The notes under the pieces were generated by a model, which searched no databases, had not been told where the DNA came from, and saw only the letters and a list, made by a program, of their open reading frames with translations. Below are positions 34,495 through 43,999 of a stretch of DNA of 64,000 bases, one piece after another (the stretch's first letter is position 1; each line of letters opens with the position of its first letter). The translations under genes were made by a program, and so were the position numbers. Origin of the DNA: Solirhodobacter olei (GTDB lineage Bacteria; Pseudomonadota; Alphaproteobacteria; Rhodobacterales; Rhodobacteraceae); NCBI RefSeq assembly GCF_004010155.1, contig NZ_RRYH01000029.1, forward strand, positions 1 through 64,000, written 5' to 3'.

Positions 34495-35376
34495 TTAGAT
34501 CGTCTGCGCGTGGTCTGGAGGAGCTAAATCGGAAGACCAGGCTGCCTCGTAGGCCTCCTCAATCAGGAAGACTTCCTCTTCGGTCAGTGCCGAGAATTCC
34601 TTGCGCAAGGCGCGCCTGGATAGCTTACCATTGCCTTGTTCCAGAAATCCTCGCAGCAGATCCACCATACGTGCCGGCATTTCCAGTATCTCGTCGACAC
34701 TGGATTTGAACCGATCATAGCGCTCGATGTAGTCGATTTCTTTGTGGAGATCCTGCTCAACCGTTTCTCTGACGCAATCGGCGACGAACTCGGCATGCAT
34801 GGTGCTGTCAAAGAAGCGGTAAAATACGGCAGTGTCCGACAGAACCTCCACATTCCCTTGGGCCGTGGGTTTCCAGTCGATGAACTCCATCATCGGCTCC
34901 GACACGGACCTTAGAACGTCGCTGTATTCCTCGATGCGGCGGTAGACTGCGACGCTGATCGGGAAGACCAGGCCTGCTGGATTGAACCCGCCACGGGCCA
35001 AGACATGGTGCAACAGATACCGATGGAGACGGCCATTCCCATCCTCGAAGGGATGGATGTAGACAAAGCCGAACGACACCGCAGCCGCGACCACCATCGG
35101 GTCAATGCCGCCCTCGAGAGCCCGCGCTTCATAGAGCACAATTCCCTCCAGAAGGCCTGCCAGATCCTCATGCCGAGCGCCGATGTGCACCGGCTCCGGG
35201 ATCCTTCCGTCGCGGGTGTGGCCACCAATAAATCCGCCCTCCTTGCGAACACCCATTTTCACGAAGCGCGCATCCTGCAAGACAATCTGTTGTAGGCGCT
35301 CAAGCTCGCCTTGCGATAACTGGTGACTTCCCGCCTCTGCGATCGCATGGGACGGTATCTGGTTTTTTGCCTTTTT
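34495..35376 (-). pseudogene. Fic-family protein gene, 5'-truncated
   Basis: The frame encodes a Fic core with the HPFEDGNGRLHRY motif (catalytic His plus the anion-binding loop), which transfers AMP or a related group to target proteins. The C-terminal winged-helix-like part found in longer Fic proteins is also present. A TTG start at 35280 gives 261 residues, but the frame continues upstream in register with family-like sequence (SHQLSQGELERLQQIV) until a stop at 35377-35379. No ATG is available there, and about 100 residues expected at the N-terminus, including the usual inhibitory helix region, are missing. It is either a truncated relic or a shortened, possibly unregulated Fic enzyme starting at TTG. 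Confidence 0.7.
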
Positions 35377-35542
35377 TCAGGGGCTTGCCCGGGTTTCGCT
35401 GAGCCTCCGGGCGACCTGCGTTACAGTCCGTCAAGTATTCTTTAACCTTGCCGACGGGGATCGGGGCGATGAGATTTTGCCATGGCTCAGGCTTTGCGCT
35501 ACTGCTCGGATGAGTTTGGGATGAGAGGACGCGACAGGGCGA

Positions 35543-36202
35543 ATGGCGCTCACGCGAGAGGAGATCGTTCAGACGGCCATCGGCCTTCTTGAACAGAAGG
35601 GGCTGGAGGGGCTCAGTCTGCGGGGGCTGGCTCGTAGGCTGGGCGTTTCCGCGCCGACGCTCTACTGGCACTTTCGCGACAAGCGTCACCTGCTGGACCT
35701 GATGGTTGAGCAGATGATGGCGGGGCCCCGCTCTCGACAGAAGCTGCCGGAAAATATCGAGTGGTGGGAAAAGGTCACCCTGGTGATGCGGCGGCATTAC
35801 AAGGTACTGATCTCGCATCGCGATGCGCCTCTGGCCATGGCCGGCAAGCGGCCGACCGAGGCGATGCTGCCGATGATCGAGGAGTGGCTCGGCCTCTGGA
35901 CCGGCGCCGGTTTCCCGCCGGGGGAGGCGCTGAACTCGATCCTCGCTACGAACAATTTTGTCCTCGGCGCGGCACTGGAATACCAGGCGAGAGTGGCCCG
36001 CGAACGCGCCGGCACCCCCGCTCTCTGCCCCGAGGAAAAGGCCCAATTCCCCCGCCTGCAAGAGGCGCTCGCTGCCCGGCGCACCCAGGATACGCATGCC
36101 AATTTCGAACATGGGCTGCATTTGATCATCAGTGGCCTGCGTCAGCGCCAGGCAGAGCTTCTGACCGAGGGTAAGGCACCCGTCAGCACCACGACAGCCT
36201 GA
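35543..36202 (+). CDS. TetR/AcrR-family transcriptional regulator
   Basis: The 219-residue protein has an N-terminal TetR helix-turn-helix (LSLRGLARRLGVSAPTLYWHF, about residues 24-44) and a C-terminal half resembling the tetracycline-repressor class, including a long ligand-binding helix bundle. The nearest transporter, the RND pump at 31304, is a plausible target but is not adjacent; the Fic gene and its own upstream region are others. No clear operator palindrome was found in the 160 bases before it. Confidence 0.85.
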   Translation: MALTREEIVQTAIGLLEQKGLEGLSLRGLARRLGVSAPTLYWHFRDKRHLLDLMVEQMMAGPRSRQKLPENIEWWEKVTLVMRRHYKVLISHRDAPLAMAGKRPTEAMLPMIEEWLGLWTGAGFPPGEALNSILATNNFVLGAALEYQARVARERAGTPALCPEEKAQFPRLQEALAARRTQDTHANFEHGLHLIISGLRQRQAELLTEGKAPVSTTTA

Positions 36203-36316
36203 ATTTATACCATAGATTTTAATATATTGCGGCCCTCTTGGGCCACGTTCCCGCGAGGGCTGGCTTTCCCCGCTGAATGCGGCATGATCGGGCCGGACAA
36301 CCCGGAGGGCGGGCGC

Positions 36317-37408
36317 GTGAAGGTCGACGGACAGCATTACCGAACCATCTGGCTTAATGCCGACGGATGGCGGTCCGAGATCATCGACCAGCGCTGGCTC
36401 CCACATGAGTTCCGCGTGGCGACTCTAGGTGCGTTGGACGACTTCGCCCGCGCGATCCGCGAGATGTGGGTGCGCGGCGCGCCGCTGATCGGGGTCACGG
36501 CGGCCTACGGGCTGGCCCTCCGGATGACTGAGAACCCCTCCGACGCGGCCCTCGATGCCGCGTGGGAACTGCTCCACGCCACTCGGCCGACGGCGATCAA
36601 CCTTCGCTGGGCGCTCGACGATCTTCGGGGCCGCTTGCGCCCCCTGCCCGAGGCCGAGCGCGCGGCGGCGGCCTATGCCCGCGCAGGTGAGATCGCGGCC
36701 GAGGATGTCGAGATTAACCGCGCCATCGGCGCCCACGGGCTGGAGATCATCCGCCGGATCGCGGCGGAAAAGCCCGCCGGCGCGCCGGTGAACATCCTGA
36801 CCCATTGCAACGCTGGCTGGCTCGCTACGGTCGATTACGGTACCGCCACCGCACCGATCTACCTTGCCCACGAGGCCGAGATCCCCGTTCATGTCTGGGT
36901 CGACGAGACCCGCCCCCGCAACCAGGGCGCACAGCTCACGGCCTGGGAGATGGCCGGCCACGGCATCCCCCACCGCCTGATCGTCGACAATGCAGGCGGT
37001 CACCTGATGCAGCGGGGCGAGGTTGACATGGTGATCGTCGGCACCGACCGCACCACCGCTTCGGGTGATGTCTGCAACAAGATCGGCACATATCTGAAGG
37101 CACTTGCCGCCGCGGACAACGGCGTACCGTTCTATGTGGCCCTGCCCTCGCCCACGATCGACTGGACCGTCTCGGACGGGGCCGAGATCCCGATCGAGGA
37201 GCGCGACGAGGAGGAGGTCAGCCGGGTCTGGGGCAAGACCACGGAGGGCCACGTGACGCAGGTCAGAATCTCACCCGAGGCGACGCCGGCCGGCAACCCG
37301 GCCTTCGACGTGACGCCCGCGCGGCTTGTCACCGGGCTGATCACTGAGCGCGGCGTGGCACCGGCCTCTCGCGCCGGGCTGGCGGCGCTGTTTCCGGAAC
37401 GGGTGTAA
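36317..37408 (+). CDS. mtnA: S-methyl-5-thioribose-1-phosphate isomerase
   Basis: The 363-residue product is MtnA of the eIF-2B alpha/beta/delta superfamily. It has [14 protein letters not shown] near residue 51, [18 protein letters not shown] with the catalytic Cys, [17 protein letters not shown], and [18 protein letters not shown] with the catalytic Asp. It isomerises 5-methylthioribose-1-phosphate to the ribulose form in methylthioadenosine salvage. The GTG at 36317 is chosen because GGAGGGCGGG precedes it and the protein then begins [12 protein letters not shown] as in relatives; the frame is open to 36227. A class II aldolase gene follows after five bases. Confidence 0.93.
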   Translation: MKVDGQHYRTIWLNADGWRSEIIDQRWLPHEFRVATLGALDDFARAIREMWVRGAPLIGVTAAYGLALRMTENPSDAALDAAWELLHATRPTAINLRWALDDLRGRLRPLPEAERAAAAYARAGEIAAEDVEINRAIGAHGLEIIRRIAAEKPAGAPVNILTHCNAGWLATVDYGTATAPIYLAHEAEIPVHVWVDETRPRNQGAQLTAWEMAGHGIPHRLIVDNAGGHLMQRGEVDMVIVGTDRTTASGDVCNKIGTYLKALAAADNGVPFYVALPSPTIDWTVSDGAEIPIEERDEEEVSRVWGKTTEGHVTQVRISPEATPAGNPAFDVTPARLVTGLITERGVAPASRAGLAALFPERV

Positions 37409-37413
37409 AGCGG

Positions 37414-38064
37414 ATGCAAAGCGGTGATGCGGCGCTGAGGGAAGAGATGGTGGCGGTTTGCCGCCGGATGAACGAGACCGGGATAAACCAGGGCACCTCC
37501 GGCAATCTCTCGATCCGCTGCGAGGACGGGATCCTGATCACGCCGTCCTCGCTGCCCTACGAGCGGATGGTGCCAGCGGACCTTGTGGTGCTGCGCCCCG
37601 ATGGCGCGGTCGATGGGGCGCGGGCGCCCTCCTCCGAATGGCGCTTTCATCGCGACATCCTCGCGGCGCGGCCGGATATTGCGGTGGTGCTGCATTGCCA
37701 TTCCCTGAATGCCACGGCGCTGGCTGTCCACGGTCACGGCATCCCGGCGTTCCACTACATGATCGCGCTGGCCGGCGGGCCGGACATCCGCTGTTCGCGC
37801 TACGAGACCTTCGGCACGCAAGAGCTTTCCGACGCGGCGCTGGAGGCGCTGGAGGGGCGGGTGGCATGTCTTCTGGGCCATCACGGCCAGATCTCACTGG
37901 GCACAACGCTCGATGGCGCGCTGAGGCTTGCGGTGGAGGTGGAGACGCTGGCCGCAATCTATGTCGCCGCGCGCGTTCTCGGCGAGCCGCCGGTCTTGCC
38001 AGAGGACGAGATCGAGCGTGTGCGTATGAAGATCCGCGCAATGGGTTACGGACCGCGCGGCTGA
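37414..38064 (+). CDS. Class II aldolase, probable 5-methylthioribulose-1-phosphate aldolase (Ald2-type)
   Basis: The 216-residue protein is a fuculose-1-phosphate-type class II aldolase with GNLSIR, PSSLPYERM, SSEWRFHRDI with the catalytic Glu, the metal pair in LHCHS and a third His in LLGHHGQISLG. MtnB, the dehydratase of the classic methionine salvage pathway, is in the same superfamily, but this sequence reads as an aldolase. Beside mtnA it fits the DHAP shunt, in which 5-methylthioribulose-1-phosphate is split into dihydroxyacetone phosphate and methylthioacetaldehyde. No other salvage gene is near. The mtnA stop and this ATG are five bases apart. Confidence 0.82.
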   Translation: MQSGDAALREEMVAVCRRMNETGINQGTSGNLSIRCEDGILITPSSLPYERMVPADLVVLRPDGAVDGARAPSSEWRFHRDILAARPDIAVVLHCHSLNATALAVHGHGIPAFHYMIALAGGPDIRCSRYETFGTQELSDAALEALEGRVACLLGHHGQISLGTTLDGALRLAVEVETLAAIYVAARVLGEPPVLPEDEIERVRMKIRAMGYGPRG

Positions 38065-38083
38065 TGGCGCCGGGTGCGTGCAG

Positions 38084-39511
38084 TCAGGCGGCGGCCTTGC
38101 CCTCGTCGGGATCGGCCTTATGCGCGGGCTGACAACGCTCCATCTCGATGAAGAAGCAGGTGCCGGGGCCTTCGTTCTTGCGGTAGTCGATCGTGGCGTG
38201 GTGCAGATCGAGAATGCGCCGGCAGATGTTCAGCCCCAGTCCGGTGCCACCGATTCGGCGGGTGTCGGAACTGTCGAGCTGGCTGAACTGATCGAAGACC
38301 AACTCGCGATGTTCCTCGGAAAGGCCCACGCCCTGGTCGATGACGAGGATGCGGGCCAGCTTGTCCTCCGCCTCGAGCCGCACGACGACCTCGCTTCCGG
38401 GGTGTGAGAATTTGGCTGCGTTAGACAGCAGATTGGCCATCACCTGCTCCAGCCGGTTCTCGTCGGCCTCCACGAAAACCGGCTCGCCCGAGGTTTCGGC
38501 TCTGAATGTCACGTTGCATTTCGCCCCATAGGGGGCGTTGATCTCGAGGCTGCGCTTCAGGAAACCGCCGAGTTCCAACGAACGAAAATTCATTTCCAGC
38601 TTGCCGGCCTCGATCTTCTGCAGATCGAGGATGTCGTTGATCAATGCCGAAAGCTTGCCGCAATTCTGCTGGGCGATGCCGAGCACCGAATCGACCCGCT
38701 TCGGAACCTCGCCAAGCTGGCCTGAGCGCGCCAACGAAACGGCGCCATTGATCGACGTCATCGGCGTGCGCAACTCATGGCTCATCGTCGAGAGGAATTC
38801 GGTTTTCGCCTTATAAGCGATCTTGGTGCGTTCGTGTTCAGCCCGCAATTCATCCATCTGTCGCATTTGCCGGCGATAGAGACCGAGGAAGATGCGCGAG
38901 CAATCGATCAGGAAATAAAGCACGAAGGCCGCCGTGAACATTTGCATCCAGAGTTCGGAATGGATGTTGGCGCCAGTGCGCCAGATGTCCCAGGCCGGGA
39001 TGAAGAGGAACGCGGCACCGTAGATCGTGATCCGCAGCCGCAGGATCGGGAGGATCTGGTGGTTGTTCATCGCCGCGAAGACGGAGGCAGCGACGAGGAA
39101 GAAGAGCGGCATAAAATGCGTCGTCGGTCCCTGCACATCGCTGATCCACAGGGCAAAATATACGATCCCGATCGAGCTGAAGATGGTGCCGAGGTAGAGT
39201 AACGTCAGGTTCTGGCGGATGTCTCTCACATCCGTTAGGGGGCGGCGAAGGATGCGGCGGCAGCTCCACAGATCGAAGATCTCGCTGAGCAGGACAATGC
39301 CGAGGTTCAGCAGTGCGAGCCAGAAGCTGTAATAATAGGCCGCCAGCACAAAGCCGGCGCCCCAACTCATCATCCGCTGCCAGAACAGCGCGATTCCCGT
39401 CGACGCATAGTCATGCATCTGTTGCGGCAGGTGCATCGATGTAGATGGTGCGGCCGGTTGCCGGGCGGACCCTGCCACTCCGACGTCCTGCCCCATCACG
39501 GGAAGATTCAT
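38084..39511 (-). CDS. Membrane-bound sensor histidine kinase
   Basis: The 475-residue protein has six or so predicted membrane helices in residues 45-210 with short loops, a linker, a HisKA dimerisation domain with His245 in STMSHELRTPM, and an HATPase_c domain with the N box (NLLSNAAKFS), G1 (VIDQGVGLS) and G2 (GGTGLGLNICRRI). The membrane domain lacks a large periplasmic sensor, so the signal may be sensed in the membrane. No response regulator is adjacent. It is divergent from a LuxI-family gene 466 bases away, so a link to quorum sensing is possible but not shown. Confidence 0.9.
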   Translation of the reverse strand: MNLPVMGQDVGVAGSARQPAAPSTSMHLPQQMHDYASTGIALFWQRMMSWGAGFVLAAYYYSFWLALLNLGIVLLSEIFDLWSCRRILRRPLTDVRDIRQNLTLLYLGTIFSSIGIVYFALWISDVQGPTTHFMPLFFLVAASVFAAMNNHQILPILRLRITIYGAAFLFIPAWDIWRTGANIHSELWMQMFTAAFVLYFLIDCSRIFLGLYRRQMRQMDELRAEHERTKIAYKAKTEFLSTMSHELRTPMTSINGAVSLARSGQLGEVPKRVDSVLGIAQQNCGKLSALINDILDLQKIEAGKLEMNFRSLELGGFLKRSLEINAPYGAKCNVTFRAETSGEPVFVEADENRLEQVMANLLSNAAKFSHPGSEVVVRLEAEDKLARILVIDQGVGLSEEHRELVFDQFSQLDSSDTRRIGGTGLGLNICRRILDLHHATIDYRKNEGPGTCFFIEMERCQPAHKADPDEGKAAA

Positions 39512-39977
39512 TCGCGTGTTCCTGGATACTCAGGGTTGGTTGTTAAGACTGGCTAGACCACTGGTACGCACTGGCACATTTTGAAAACAGTCTGTGGCAG
39601 AATTGCGGCAAATACTTGCAACTTTGGGGGGCGGCCATTACGCTTGATTCGTGGGGACAGCCTTTGTTGGGCTTGCGAGTGGCAGTACATCACCTTTCGA
39701 GTTCAGGTAGATTACGTCTAGTTTGGCGTGCCTCCATAGTGCTTGTTGTTGCGCCAACGAAGGAATACCCAGGGTGAGTTCACCAGCCGAGATCTTGACA
39801 TCCAAGGCATGGCGGGTGTTTCCGCGTCTGGTTCCTCAAGAGGAGCTGGAGGCGCGGCAGTCCCCGGGGCCGACGACGCACCGCGCTCGTGCAGCGCAGC
39901 CGGTAACATCAGTGGCGCCGGCCCCGAAATCACCGCTCCCTGCCGCCACGCCGGCGGATTCCGGGGAAGACATCAAG

Positions 39978-40601
39978 ATGGCGGTGCTTTCCGTCGCCAA
40001 TCTACACGAGCACGGCGATCTCTTTGTCAAATATCTCAAGCTCCGGCGCGAGATCTTTATCCAGGGCAAGCAATGGGCGCTGCCCGAGGCCGATGGGATG
40101 GAGTTCGACCAATACGACACGCCGCAATGCCGCTGGGTGCTGCTGCACGAGGGTGGCGAGATCCTTGCCAGCGTGCGGATCGCGCCGACGACGGCACGCT
40201 GCGGGCTGCATAGCTACATGATCCGCGACGCCCAGCTAGGTCAGCTGTCGGATCTGCCCCTGGATCTAATGTATTTCGCCGCCCCGGTGGGTGAGCAGGT
40301 CTGGGAGGGCACGCGCCTCTTCCTGTCGCCCGACGTGCCGACCTCGCGTCGGCCGCTCGTGCATCGCCGCCTGCTAAAGGCGCTTGGCGATGCGGCCGTT
40401 GGTGTGGGTGCGAAGCTGGTGATAGCACTGCTGCCAATCATGCTGATCCGCTGGATGAACCGGGTCGGGATGACGGCGACCGGCGTCGGCCCGGAGCTGG
40501 AGATCGCAGGCGACAAGGTGCAATGCGCGCTGATCGACACCCGTGTCCTGCAGACCGCCTGCAGCACGCCGACGAAGAATGTACGCAGAGCAGGTCTCTG
40601 A
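39978..40601 (+). CDS. LuxI-family acyl-homoserine lactone synthase-like protein
   Basis: From ATG 39978, which follows GGGGAAGA, the 207-residue product lines up with LuxI family invariants at almost the same numbering: Arg23, Phe27, Trp33, Glu42, Asp44, Asp47, Arg67, then Glu110 and Arg113 (LKLRREIF, MEFDQYD, SVRIAP, WEGTRLF). The family makes acyl-homoserine lactones from SAM and acyl donors. The frame is open 85 codons further upstream (39723) with coding-like Pro/Ala-rich sequence; a longer product cannot be ruled out. No LuxR receptor gene is adjacent; a histidine kinase is divergent upstream. Confidence 0.75.
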   Translation: MAVLSVANLHEHGDLFVKYLKLRREIFIQGKQWALPEADGMEFDQYDTPQCRWVLLHEGGEILASVRIAPTTARCGLHSYMIRDAQLGQLSDLPLDLMYFAAPVGEQVWEGTRLFLSPDVPTSRRPLVHRRLLKALGDAAVGVGAKLVIALLPIMLIRWMNRVGMTATGVGPELEIAGDKVQCALIDTRVLQTACSTPTKNVRRAGL

Positions 40602-41358
40602 AGTAGTCGGCTTTCTATCTGGATTGCGGAGCATGTTTCACCCTGCGCACTGCTAAAGCAGTCCGCGACGGGCCGGGTTGTGCAACAGCCCGGAAGCTCC
40701 TTGGTCGGTGAAGTGCCGCAAGTGCCCTTGCGGGTTGCTGATGGATGCCATTTTGGATGGTTGGCGGCCCGGTTCCTAAGCAGTGGAGCCGCCATCCATC
40801 TGGCAGCATCCTTCAGCGGTGCAGAAGCAGTCATTCAGCGGTTTTGGGATTTACTTGATTATCCCCGAGCGGCTCTTTGCAGATCTGTTTGATGCTCCCT
40901 TGGCGGTGTGCTTCGGGAATGCCCAGTGGAGCGCGTTAATCTGTGGTCAGAGTGCCACCCAAAATGCGGCTCGCTAGACACTCTCGCAGAGGTCGCCCAA
41001 GCTGCTGCCGGTTCCGGCTACCCGGGCCATCTCGTCTCCGGCAACGTGCATGACCTCACATCCGAGACATGTGGTCAGCAGGCATGAACTTCGAACAGGT
41101 ACTTCGCCAAGTCCAACCCAGTTCTCACGATCTGCATAGGGCGTTCCTCCCTCTGAGCGGTTGCGTTCGAAGGCTCTCCCCTGGGGGCGGCTGGGTCCTT
41201 ACCTTCGACCTGGATCCGAAGCATTTTCAGGTGCCCGCAACGGTTCCCTCCGACTTGTGCGAATAAAGCGGTAATAAAACGAGTGATTTTTCTTTGATTC
41301 TGGCCTCCGCAAAGGGAAGATGTGCCTGTCGGTGACGCTTCATCACAGGGGGGCAGAT
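40602..41358. other. Gene-free stretch before the carrier-protein cluster
   Basis: No frame in these 757 bases shows steady codon bias or a known domain, and GC drops towards the right end. It should contain the promoter of the adenylation-carrier-acyltransferase gene. I looked for a lux-box-like palindrome and found none that is convincing. Confidence 0.4.
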
Positions 41359-43743
41359 GTGCCGAAAGTGATTGGTATCCGGAAGATAAGTTCTGTCGAC
41401 TTCGTTAGACGGGTGTTTGAGGCCTATCGAGACAATACGCTGTTCGCCGCTCTGGACCCGTCTGGAAGGCTTCCTGATGTTCCCGGTTATGAGGCACACG
41501 GTATTGCTTCACCGGAGGCTGGTGGCGGTTGGTTCGACGGAGAGATCGTTCAGCAGGATACGGAGGATCCGGCCCAGATTCTCTTCAGTTCCGGCACAGA
41601 GGGAAGGCCTAAGGCCATCCTGATATCTCACCGAGCACTGGCAAACACGGTTGAACGACTCAACTCTGCAATGCGTGTTGACTCTTCGATCCGTGAGTAC
41701 ATTGGAGTTCCGATAACCTTTTCTTTCGGTCTTGGGCGATGCAGAGCTGTGGCGGCGGCCGGCGGCAAATTCTACATCCCTGAGCGCGGCTTCGATCCCA
41801 TAGAAATCCGCCGCATGCTTGAGGCGGGGGAAATCAACGCAATCTCTGCCGTTCCTACGCTCTTCCGTACCATTTTGCAGGATCCTTCGGTGCTGGCTGG
41901 ACTAGGTGCCCGAGTGAAATGGATCGAAATCGGAAGCCAGTACATGAGCCGCGCTGAGAAGGAGGAGATGAAGGAGCTGTTTCCCAACGCTGTCATCCTC
42001 CAGCACTATGGCCTGACGGAAGCCTCTCGAACCACATTTCTTCTCATCAGTGACACCGAGGGGGCCGCGCTGGAGTCCGTAGGACGCCCATTTGGCGGCG
42101 CCGAAGTCCAGATCTCAGATGAAGGCCGCATCAAGATCAGGGGGCCTCATGTGGCCATGGCTCGGGTCGAAGACGGAACGCTTATCCCCCTGGTTGGCAA
42201 GGATGGGTGGTTTACCACGGGCGACAACGGGCACTTCGAAGGCGAGAACTTGTTCTTCGATGGCCGCGCCGACGACATTATCAATAGCGGCGGGATCAAA
42301 GTGGATCCGGCTCACCTCGAACAGGACGTGCAGGGACGCCTGGGGGTCGATAGTGGCATCGCCATCGCAGGGATACCCGATGCCGTGCGAGGCGAAGGAT
42401 TTTTCGTTGGTGTCCAGGAAGGTAGAGGCTTGGACCTCGAGGTCGTGAAGAGTGCGGTGCACGATGCGCTCAAGGACCGGGGCATTGTGCCCGGAAAATC
42501 CGTGCGGGTCCAAGGGGTTGGAGAAATACCATCCACTGGAACTGGAAAGATCCAGAGAAAGGCACTAGCAGCACTTTGTCGAATGGAAGCCGCCCCCGAA
42601 AGGCGAAGTCACGCTGAGGGTGCCGGAGTCATCTCTCTTTACGAGCACATGTTCGATCGCAAGGACATCGCTCCGACCGCTAACTTCCGTGACCTGGGAG
42701 GAGACTCACTAAACTACGTTCAGATGACCATTGCTCTTGAGAAAGAGCTTGGCGCTTTGCCGTCCAACTGGGACAACCTACCAGTTTTCGAACTCGAAAA
42801 ACTAGAGGGAGGTATAAAGCGGCGGCTTTCTGAAATGGAAAGTAATATACTCCTCCGTGCCCTGGCCATCACCGCTATCGTTGCGACCCATTCAAGGTGG
42901 GATCCTGCTTTTGTTTATGGCGGCACCCAGCTTCTATTCTTCCTTATTGGCTACAACCTTGCGCGCTTTAAGTCTTCGGCGTTCTTTCGTGGTAATATTT
43001 GGGGCCCCTTATTTAGCTATACTAGGGTACTTTTGATTCCATATTTTTTGTTCTCCGCTCTCTATATGTTAAAAGAGCACCGGTTCTATCCGGACCTCCT
43101 GTTTCTCTATACGAATTTCATTGGGCCTCACTACACGTTAATTTTTCCATACTGGTTTGTTCAGGTTTTGGTACAGTGTCTGCTTTTGATGGGAGCATTT
43201 TTTCTCATTCCAGCCGTTCGAAAGTTTGCAACCAATAGGCCCTGGCCGTTTTCTCTCGCTGTGGCAACGAGCCTCGTAGTGGTCTGGTTGGTTTCTCCTG
43301 CAGTTTGGAACACATCGTACCTTGATTACAACGTTCCTCAGCGCTATCTGGCAATTCTCTGGCTGGGCTGGTGTTGCTATTTCGCCGACACGCCTCCGCG
43401 CCGCTTTATTGCACTCATCCTAGGGGTGGCCCTAATCCTTATTGACTATGTGCTCACTGACCTCTTTCGTTACCCTGTGTGGATACTGCTGGGCACGATT
43501 ACGGTGCTCTACCTCCCCACAGTTAGGGTGCCTGGTCTGCTGCGAGATGGTGTGCAAGCCGTTGGTGCTGCTACATTCCAAATCTTCGTACTTAATGGGA
43601 TCATTGCCTATGTCTTGCTATACCACCTTTCCTTCCCAAAGCCGCTGGCATTCGCTTTCTCTTTCCTGGGAAGCATTGCCGCGTCGTGGGCCATCGAGCG
43701 CGGCTGGGAGACATACCATCTGTGGCGCCGACGGACTGTTTGA
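41359..43743 (+). CDS. Adenylation-carrier-membrane acyltransferase fusion protein
   Basis: About 794 residues carry three modules. Residues 1-420 are an ANL adenylation domain: P-loop FSSGTEGRPKA near 75-85, HYGLTEASR, WFTTGDNG and a C-terminal PSTGTGKIQRKAL with the catalytic Lys. Around Ser450 (LGGDSLNY) is a phosphopantetheine carrier. From about 498 there are roughly ten membrane helices beginning with an Arg500-x10-His511 pattern and FFLIGYNLARF, as in AT3 acyltransferases that acylate surface glycans. The N-terminus is short for an ANL enzyme. GTG 41359 is preferred because GGGGGG lies five bases before it; ATG 41320 is the alternative. A predicted role is to activate an acid, hold it on the carrier and pass it across or to a membrane-side acceptor. 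Confidence 0.82.
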   Translation: MPKVIGIRKISSVDFVRRVFEAYRDNTLFAALDPSGRLPDVPGYEAHGIASPEAGGGWFDGEIVQQDTEDPAQILFSSGTEGRPKAILISHRALANTVERLNSAMRVDSSIREYIGVPITFSFGLGRCRAVAAAGGKFYIPERGFDPIEIRRMLEAGEINAISAVPTLFRTILQDPSVLAGLGARVKWIEIGSQYMSRAEKEEMKELFPNAVILQHYGLTEASRTTFLLISDTEGAALESVGRPFGGAEVQISDEGRIKIRGPHVAMARVEDGTLIPLVGKDGWFTTGDNGHFEGENLFFDGRADDIINSGGIKVDPAHLEQDVQGRLGVDSGIAIAGIPDAVRGEGFFVGVQEGRGLDLEVVKSAVHDALKDRGIVPGKSVRVQGVGEIPSTGTGKIQRKALAALCRMEAAPERRSHAEGAGVISLYEHMFDRKDIAPTANFRDLGGDSLNYVQMTIALEKELGALPSNWDNLPVFELEKLEGGIKRRLSEMESNILLRALAITAIVATHSRWDPAFVYGGTQLLFFLIGYNLARFKSSAFFRGNIWGPLFSYTRVLLIPYFLFSALYMLKEHRFYPDLLFLYTNFIGPHYTLIFPYWFVQVLVQCLLLMGAFFLIPAVRKFATNRPWPFSLAVATSLVVVWLVSPAVWNTSYLDYNVPQRYLAILWLGWCCYFADTPPRRFIALILGVALILIDYVLTDLFRYPVWILLGTITVLYLPTVRVPGLLRDGVQAVGAATFQIFVLNGIIAYVLLYHLSFPKPLAFAFSFLGSIAASWAIERGWETYHLWRRRTV

Positions 43744-43999
43744 AGCTGGGCTTGCGGTTTGTGGGAGCAATACAGTTAACTGGGTGTGATCGGAGGTGGG
43801 GCGAAAGTTTCGAGCTGCCGCATCGTCATGTTGCGATGTTATTGTCAGTGCTCCATTTGGGCCCATTCCATAAGCGCCTACTTGGCTTGTTCAAACCGGC
43901 TATGGCGGCAACAATTAAGATAAATACCTCCTACGCAGTTGAGACACTTCAACTGTTATTGGCGGTGTAGCATTTAGGATTGGTTGTGGGTGAGCTCTG

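Noticed and set aside
39723-39977. Open frame upstream of the LuxI-type start, which could add 85 residues.
   Set aside because: The invariant residues fit LuxI numbering only from ATG 39978, and GGGGAAGA precedes that codon. Kept as an alternative in the entry.
40602-41358. Possible lux box in front of the carrier-protein cluster.
   Set aside because: No palindrome of about 20 bases with the CTG...CAG pattern could be found by eye.
43686-43970. Open frame of 94 codons overlapping the end of the acyltransferase fusion.
   Set aside because: It begins inside the fusion gene in another frame, has no ribosome site and no recognisable domain.
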